64,000 nucleotides of DNA from assembly GCA_022841825.1 (NCBI GenBank), contig JALHQT010000003.1, forward strand, positions 594,843 through 658,842, read 5' to 3'. Both the position numbers and the translations under genes were made by a program. Positions 60,098-64,000 of the stretch are shown here, piece after piece; position 1 is the stretch's first letter; each line of letters begins with the position of its first letter. The notes beneath the pieces are model-generated. The model was not told the origin of the DNA and made no database searches. It saw nothing but the letters and a program-made list of their open reading frames with translations. The DNA comes from Anaerolineae bacterium (GTDB lineage Bacteria; Chloroflexota; Anaerolineae; Aggregatilineales; Phototrophicaceae).

Positions 60098-60625
60098 CTA
60101 TCCGAAACGGGGGGCGAACGTGGGCTTCTGTCCGGCGAGCAGCGCCAGCAGCACATCACGAATGAGCGTGCTGGGTGGCGGGCAGCCAGGTAGGAATTGA
60201 TCGACGGTGACAACGTTATGCACCGGCTGCACCTTCGGCAACAGCTTCGGGACGACCGACGTGGGTGGCTGGCGCTGGAGATCAGCGTTTTCGACGTAGG
60301 CGCGTTGCTGAATGGCTTCGACCGAGTAGCGGTTGCGCATTGCCGGGACGTTGCCGGTAACAGCGCAATCGCCCATCGCGATCAGCAGCCGGGTGTGCTG
60401 GCGAATTTTGATGATCTTGGCGCGGTCGTCTTCACTGCTGACTGCGCCTTCCACCAATGTAAGATCAACCATCTCTGGAAAGACCTTATTGTCCACCAGT
60501 GGGCTATAGACTAGATCTATGCGGTCGGCAATATTGAGCAGCACCTCGTCGATGTCGAGAAACGACATATGACAGCCAGAGCAGCCGTCCAGCCAGACTG
60601 TCGCCAGCGAGACTTTAGCGGTCAT
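60098..60625 (-). CDS. hoxY: NAD-reducing hydrogenase small subunit
   Basis: This 175-residue protein carries one proximal 4Fe-4S cluster. Ligands are in [12 protein letters not shown] (two Cys), [11 protein letters not shown] and FLPGCPPP. The short length without extra clusters and without a Tat signal is characteristic of cytoplasmic group 3d enzymes. It overlaps the end of hoxU by 11 bp. It transfers electrons between the HoxH active site and the diaphorase part. Confidence 0.93.
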   Translation of the reverse strand: MTAKVSLATVWLDGCSGCHMSFLDIDEVLLNIADRIDLVYSPLVDNKVFPEMVDLTLVEGAVSSEDDRAKIIKIRQHTRLLIAMGDCAVTGNVPAMRNRYSVEAIQQRAYVENADLQRQPPTSVVPKLLPKVQPVHNVVTVDQFLPGCPPPSTLIRDVLLALLAGQKPTFAPRFG

Positions 60626-61334
60626 TCTTGTTCACCTCGCGCATGGTCTTGAGATAGGGCAGGAAATGGTTGTCTTTAGCCATTTCGCCGATTGCACGCG
60701 ACTTCTTGAACAGTGCGCCGGTCGGGCAGACTTGCACGCACTTGCCGCATTCCGTACAGGTTGGCGAGGAGTCCCAACTGGTATTCAGGTCGGTGACGAC
60801 ATGCGCGTTGATGCCACGACCGGCCACGTCCCACGTATGTGCGCCTTCGATCTCTCCGCACACGCGCACGCAGCGCGCGCACAGAATGCAGCGGTTATGG
60901 TCGATAGCGTAGCGATAGTGCGAGGCATCGACGTGCTTATCGGGGTGCAGGTAGATCAGGCGGGTGTGATCGACCCCAAGGCGTTCGGCGAGCCATTGCA
61001 GCTCGCAGTAGCCGTTGGCAACGCACACTGCACACACATGATTGCCCTCGACAAACAGCATTTCGAGGATCATGCGACGGTATTTTTGCAGGCGCTCGTT
61101 GTCGGTGACGACCTCCATCCCTTCCTCAACTTGGGTGACACACGCGGAACGGAGCTTACTCGATCCATTGATTTCCACGAGACACAGACGGCAGGCGCCG
61201 ACCGCGCTCAGTCCCTCAATGTGACACAGTGTTGGCAGGAAAATATCGTGCTCACGGATGACTTGCAGGATCGTATCGTCGGTGCGTGCACTGACATCTT
61301 TGCCGTTGATCTTGAGCGTCTTAACTGATGACAT
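60615..61334 (-). CDS. hoxU: NAD-reducing hydrogenase diaphorase subunit HoxU
   Basis: This is a 239-residue iron-sulfur protein homologous to the N-terminal part of NuoG. Order of sites: 2Fe-2S ([26 protein letters not shown]), His-Cys 4Fe-4S ([16 protein letters not shown]) and two ferredoxin-type 4Fe-4S sites ([11 protein letters not shown] and [12 protein letters not shown]). ATG 61334 is chosen because GGAGG lies about 9 bp ahead; an earlier start would overlap hoxF. It links the hydrogenase dimer to HoxF. Confidence 0.93.
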   Translation of the reverse strand: MSSVKTLKINGKDVSARTDDTILQVIREHDIFLPTLCHIEGLSAVGACRLCLVEINGSSKLRSACVTQVEEGMEVVTDNERLQKYRRMILEMLFVEGNHVCAVCVANGYCELQWLAERLGVDHTRLIYLHPDKHVDASHYRYAIDHNRCILCARCVRVCGEIEGAHTWDVAGRGINAHVVTDLNTSWDSSPTCTECGKCVQVCPTGALFKKSRAIGEMAKDNHFLPYLKTMREVNKNDR

Positions 61335-61360
61335 CGACTGTTGTCCTCCAGACCGCGCAT

Positions 61361-62971
61361 TCAGGCCGATTCGGTCACAGGAGCGATACACCGCAGATAC
61401 TCATCGCGGAAGTAGCGCAGTGTGCTGATGACGGGGTTGGGCGCGGACTGGCCCAATCCGCACAGGCTGGTCTGGCTGACCATGTCGCACAGTTCTTCCA
61501 GTAGTACCAGATCGTCGTGCGTGGCGCGCTGCGCGGTGAAGCGCTTCAGCAGTTCAACCATCTGGATCGTGCCGACGCGGCACGGGATGCACTTGCCGCA
61601 GGACTCATCCATGTTGAACGCCATGAAATAGTGCGCGACGCTGACCATCGACGAGGTATCGTCCATGACGACCATGCCGCCTGAACCCATGATTGAGCCG
61701 AGTTTGCGCAGAGATTCGTAATCGACCGGCGTATCGAGATAGTCGGCAGGGATGCAGCCGCCAGACGGGCCGCCGGTTTGCACGGCCTTGAACTGATTGC
61801 CATTAGGGATGCCGCCGCCGATCTCCATGACGATTTCGCGCAGGCTGATGCCCATCGGTACTTCGATCAGGCCGACGCGGTTGACCTTACCGGACAGCGC
61901 GAACACTTTCGTGCCTTTGCTGGTTTCCGTGCCGATGTTGGCGAACCACGCGCTGCCGTTGGTGATGATCGGGGCGACGTTGGCGAACGTCTCGACGTTG
62001 TTGATGAGCGTCGGATGTCCCCACAAGCCGCTTTCCGACGGGAATGGCGGGCGTGGGCGAGGATTGCCGCGCCGACCTTCGATCGACGCCATCAGCGCGG
62101 TTTCTTCACCGCATACGAACGCGCCCGCGCCAAGCCGAAGTTCGATCGAGAAACTGAAGGTCGATCCAAAGATGTTCTTGCCGAGCAAGCCTCGCTTTTC
62201 GGCCTGATGGATGGCGCGCTTGAGCCGCTTGATCGCCAGCGCGTATTCGGCGCGGACGTAGACAAATCCCTCAGATGCGCCGACAGCGTATCCCGCGATC
62301 GCCATGCCTTCAAGCACACGATGTGGGTCGCTTTCCATGATGCTGCGATCCATGAACGCACCAGGGTCACCCTCGTCACCATTGCAGACGACAAACTTGG
62401 TGCTGTTGGTCGCTTTGGCGACGGTGCCCCACTTCAAGCCGGTTGGGTAGCCTGCGCCACCGCGGCCGCGCAGGCCGCTGTCGGTGATGACCTTGCAGAC
62501 TTCCGGCGGCATCATCTCCGTCGTCACCTTCAGCAGCGCTCCATAGGCACCGGCGGCCATCGCCGTTTCGATCTCTTCAGGGTCGATCTTGCCTGCGTTA
62601 GCGAGGACGACGCGCTGCTGGCGCTCGAAGAATGGGCTGTCTTGCCGCAGTTCGAGGTGTGGGACAGACGCCTGGCCGACGTGATCGAGGATGTCGGCAA
62701 CATCGTCCGGCTTGACCTTGTGGTACAAGACGTTATCAGGTTGGACTGAGACGATCGGTCCGGAGCCGCACAGCCCCTGACAGCCAACACCGTTGATTCG
62801 GCAGGTGTGTTGCAGTCCGCGTGATTGGACTTCGGCTTCAGCCTGCTTTTTGACGTGTTCGCATCCGGATGCCACGCAGCCGGATGAGGTGCAGATGTTG
62901 ACATGAACTGCGAAGGCTGCCGCCTCGTCGCGGCTTCGCTGTGCAATCTCCTCGAATTCTTCACGATCCAT
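61361..62971 (-). CDS. hoxF: NAD-reducing hydrogenase diaphorase subunit HoxF (NuoF-like)
   Basis: This is a 536-residue flavoprotein. An N-terminal thioredoxin-like 2Fe-2S domain ([27 protein letters not shown]) precedes the NADH/FMN part ([27 protein letters not shown]). The C-terminal 4Fe-4S motif is [16 protein letters not shown] and NAD bind here, and H2-derived electrons reduce NAD+. ATG 62971 has AGGAG 10 bp ahead and overlaps the end of hoxE by 11 bp. Confidence 0.94.
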   Translation of the reverse strand: MDREEFEEIAQRSRDEAAAFAVHVNICTSSGCVASGCEHVKKQAEAEVQSRGLQHTCRINGVGCQGLCGSGPIVSVQPDNVLYHKVKPDDVADILDHVGQASVPHLELRQDSPFFERQQRVVLANAGKIDPEEIETAMAAGAYGALLKVTTEMMPPEVCKVITDSGLRGRGGAGYPTGLKWGTVAKATNSTKFVVCNGDEGDPGAFMDRSIMESDPHRVLEGMAIAGYAVGASEGFVYVRAEYALAIKRLKRAIHQAEKRGLLGKNIFGSTFSFSIELRLGAGAFVCGEETALMASIEGRRGNPRPRPPFPSESGLWGHPTLINNVETFANVAPIITNGSAWFANIGTETSKGTKVFALSGKVNRVGLIEVPMGISLREIVMEIGGGIPNGNQFKAVQTGGPSGGCIPADYLDTPVDYESLRKLGSIMGSGGMVVMDDTSSMVSVAHYFMAFNMDESCGKCIPCRVGTIQMVELLKRFTAQRATHDDLVLLEELCDMVSQTSLCGLGQSAPNPVISTLRYFRDEYLRCIAPVTESA

Positions 62972-63479
62972 GCCCGTTGTTCTCCTGATCAATCTTGCCG
63001 CGAACGATATTTACTGCGTTGTCCGGCGTCAGTCCGCTGACGATTTCGCCATCGACGACCGCCACTGGAGCCAGACCACAAGCACCGACGCAGTGCGCGC
63101 TCAGCAGGGCAAAATTGCCATCTTCGGTCATTTCGCCGTGCTTGATGTGATAGGAATCGGCCAGCGCATCGACAATGTGCTCGCTGCCTTTGATGTAGCA
63201 GGCGGTGCCAAGGCACACGACGCAGCTGTGCGCGGCGGGCGGCTTAAGGCTGAAGAAGTGATAGAAAGTGGCGACGCCGTAGGCTTTGCTCAGGGGGACT
63301 TGCAGCCGTTGGGACACAAAAGTCAGCGCTGCATCATCCAGGTACCCAAAAGCCTCCTGGACAGAATGCAGCGTTTCGATCAACGCCTGCGGCATGTAAC
63401 CGTAGCGCCGCATGGTGGCGTTGACAATGCGCCAGCGTACGTCATCGGTCGGCGGCGTGATTTCGGTTGCCTTCACCAT
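62961..63479 (-). CDS. hoxE: NAD-reducing hydrogenase diaphorase subunit HoxE (NuoE-like)
   Basis: This is a 172-residue protein with a helical front ([19 protein letters not shown]) and a thioredoxin-like 2Fe-2S domain whose ligands are in [13 protein letters not shown] and [12 protein letters not shown]. It is the first gene of the hox operon. ATG 63479 has GGAG 8 bp upstream; the open frame before it is not needed. A CRP/FNR-like palindrome lies about 80-100 bp upstream. Confidence 0.93.
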   Translation of the reverse strand: MVKATEITPPTDDVRWRIVNATMRRYGYMPQALIETLHSVQEAFGYLDDAALTFVSQRLQVPLSKAYGVATFYHFFSLKPPAAHSCVVCLGTACYIKGSEHIVDALADSYHIKHGEMTEDGNFALLSAHCVGACGLAPVAVVDGEIVSGLTPDNAVNIVRGKIDQENNGHGS

Positions 63480-63560
63480 GCGCAATCTCCGCGATGAGAA
63501 CCCTATTTGGTCATTCTCCCAATAATCGCTGAGCAAATGGCATTACAAACGTCACGATTT

Positions 63561-63580
63561 ATTGTGACGGATTTCACAAT
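63561..63580. promoter_or_regulatory. CRP/FNR-superfamily-type binding site upstream of hoxE
   Basis: ATTGTGA-N6-TCACAAT is a perfect 7-bp dyad and contains TGTGA-N6-TCACA, the CRP-type consensus. Its centre lies about 91 bp before the hoxE start, between the gene and the IS copy at 63597. It is the expected position for activation or repression of the operon by a CRP/FNR-like regulator. Confidence 0.6.
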
Positions 63581-63596
63581 AAGTCGATATAGGGGT

Positions 63597-64000
63597 TGTG
63601 GGGGCTACTGAGCTATCGGGGCTGGAGTCAGGTTGAAACGCAATTACAATTCGCCCAGTCATCCTCGCTACGCCTGACTCTAATGGTACTCCATGCGATT
63701 ACAGTGCCTCCATCCCGTCATCCGTCAGTGGCTCCTTGTTGTGATCACGACACTCGAGCGGCAGCTCAAGAAACGCTTCCAGCCGACGAAACCCACACTG
63801 GTGTTCGGCATGCTTGCCGATATCCCTCGCAGTCGATCTGAATTGATCGCTGAGAACGCGTTTCTGCGGCAGCAGTTGATCGTGCTCCATCGACAGACGA
63901 AGCGCCCAGTGCTCAGTCCCTTGGATCGCGGTCTGCTGGTCGTTCTCGCCAGGCAACTGCGGACATGGCGCGAGGCGCTGCTCATCGTCAAGCCCGACAC
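63597..64000 (+). mobile_element. Insertion sequence, copy 3 (right end outside window)
   Basis: It starts with TGTGGGGGCTACT at 63597, matching the left ends of copies 1 and 2, and is most similar to copy 2. The element runs past position 64000. Confidence 0.75.
63693..64000 (+). CDS. IS transposase, N-terminal part (3' partial)
   Basis: An uninterrupted frame starts at ATG 63693 (MRLQCLHPVIRQWLL) and is open to the window end, about 102 residues. It carries the conserved ENAFLRQQLIVLHRQTKRP and LDRGLLVVLARQLRTW stretches. The codons that are broken in copy 2 are intact here. The integrase core lies outside the window, so it may be a functional copy. Confidence 0.75.
   Translation, partial: MRLQCLHPVIRQWLLVVITTLERQLKKRFQPTKPTLVFGMLADIPRSRSELIAENAFLRQQLIVLHRQTKRPVLSPLDRGLLVVLARQLRTWREALLIVKPD

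Overview
The window is high-GC DNA that looks like a heterotrophic, environmental bacterium, most likely Chloroflexota (Anaerolineae-like). That assignment is an inference from gene content: a hoxEFUYH NAD-linked hydrogenase, many carbohydrate ABC transporters, families of UroD-like proteins and GntR regulators. No rRNA, tRNA or other phylogenetic marker is present to confirm it. I saw no CRISPR array.

Layout. (1) 1-13.3 kb: the end of a GH38 alpha-mannosidase, then a long minus-strand cluster. In transcription order it holds a ferritin-like diiron protein, a small 2Fe-2S ferredoxin, a sugar isomerase/epimerase, a GH31 alpha-xylosidase-like enzyme, a TIM-barrel glycosidase-like protein, a beta-helix protein and three UroD-like proteins. 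(2) 13.4-25.3 kb: a divergent plus-strand cluster with a sugar-binding protein, two MalF/MalG-type permeases (the second with a ~350-residue insertion), GH172, GH2, a zinc alcohol dehydrogenase, a creatininase-family protein and a second ferritin-like diiron protein. (3) 25.4-33.0 kb: a minus-strand ribose-type locus with a GntR/UTRA regulator, permease, tandemly duplicated binding protein, SGNH esterase, ATPase, ribokinase and RbsD. (4) 33.0-39.0 kb: a minus-strand corrinoid methyl-transfer operon made of a UroD-like methyltransferase, corrinoid protein, reductive activator, methyl-H4folate methyltransferase and a MetV-MetF fusion.

(5) 39.0-47.5 kb: an accessory island. It holds an intact IS, a small MITE-like inverted repeat, a DUF4062/NB-ARC/TPR (STAND) gene coupled to an exported subtilase, a structured intergenic region with a perfect 16-bp palindrome, and a primase-helicase gene broken by an amber codon and a frameshift. 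It ends where a class II aldolase gene loses its 3' part. (6) 47.5-56.8 kb: a minus-strand sugar-acid-type operon with an FCD GntR regulator, binding protein, ATPase, two permeases, Gfo/Idh/MocA dehydrogenase, DUF4432 epimerase-like protein, enolase-superfamily dehydratase and the truncated aldolase. (7) 56.9-64.0 kb: a dead IS copy, hoxE-F-U-Y-H plus a maturation protease, and a third IS copy running off the window.

Working model (inference). The cell imports plant- or algal-type glycans or glycosides through several transporters, trims them with mostly cytoplasmic GH31/GH2/GH172/GH38 enzymes, moves methyl groups to tetrahydrofolate through the corrinoid system, and exchanges electrons with H2 through Hox. 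An 8-bp motif, TGTCYATA, occurs in front of six transcription units in regions 1-4. It may tie the diiron, UroD, sugar and corrinoid operons into one regulon, possibly under the local GntR/UTRA protein.
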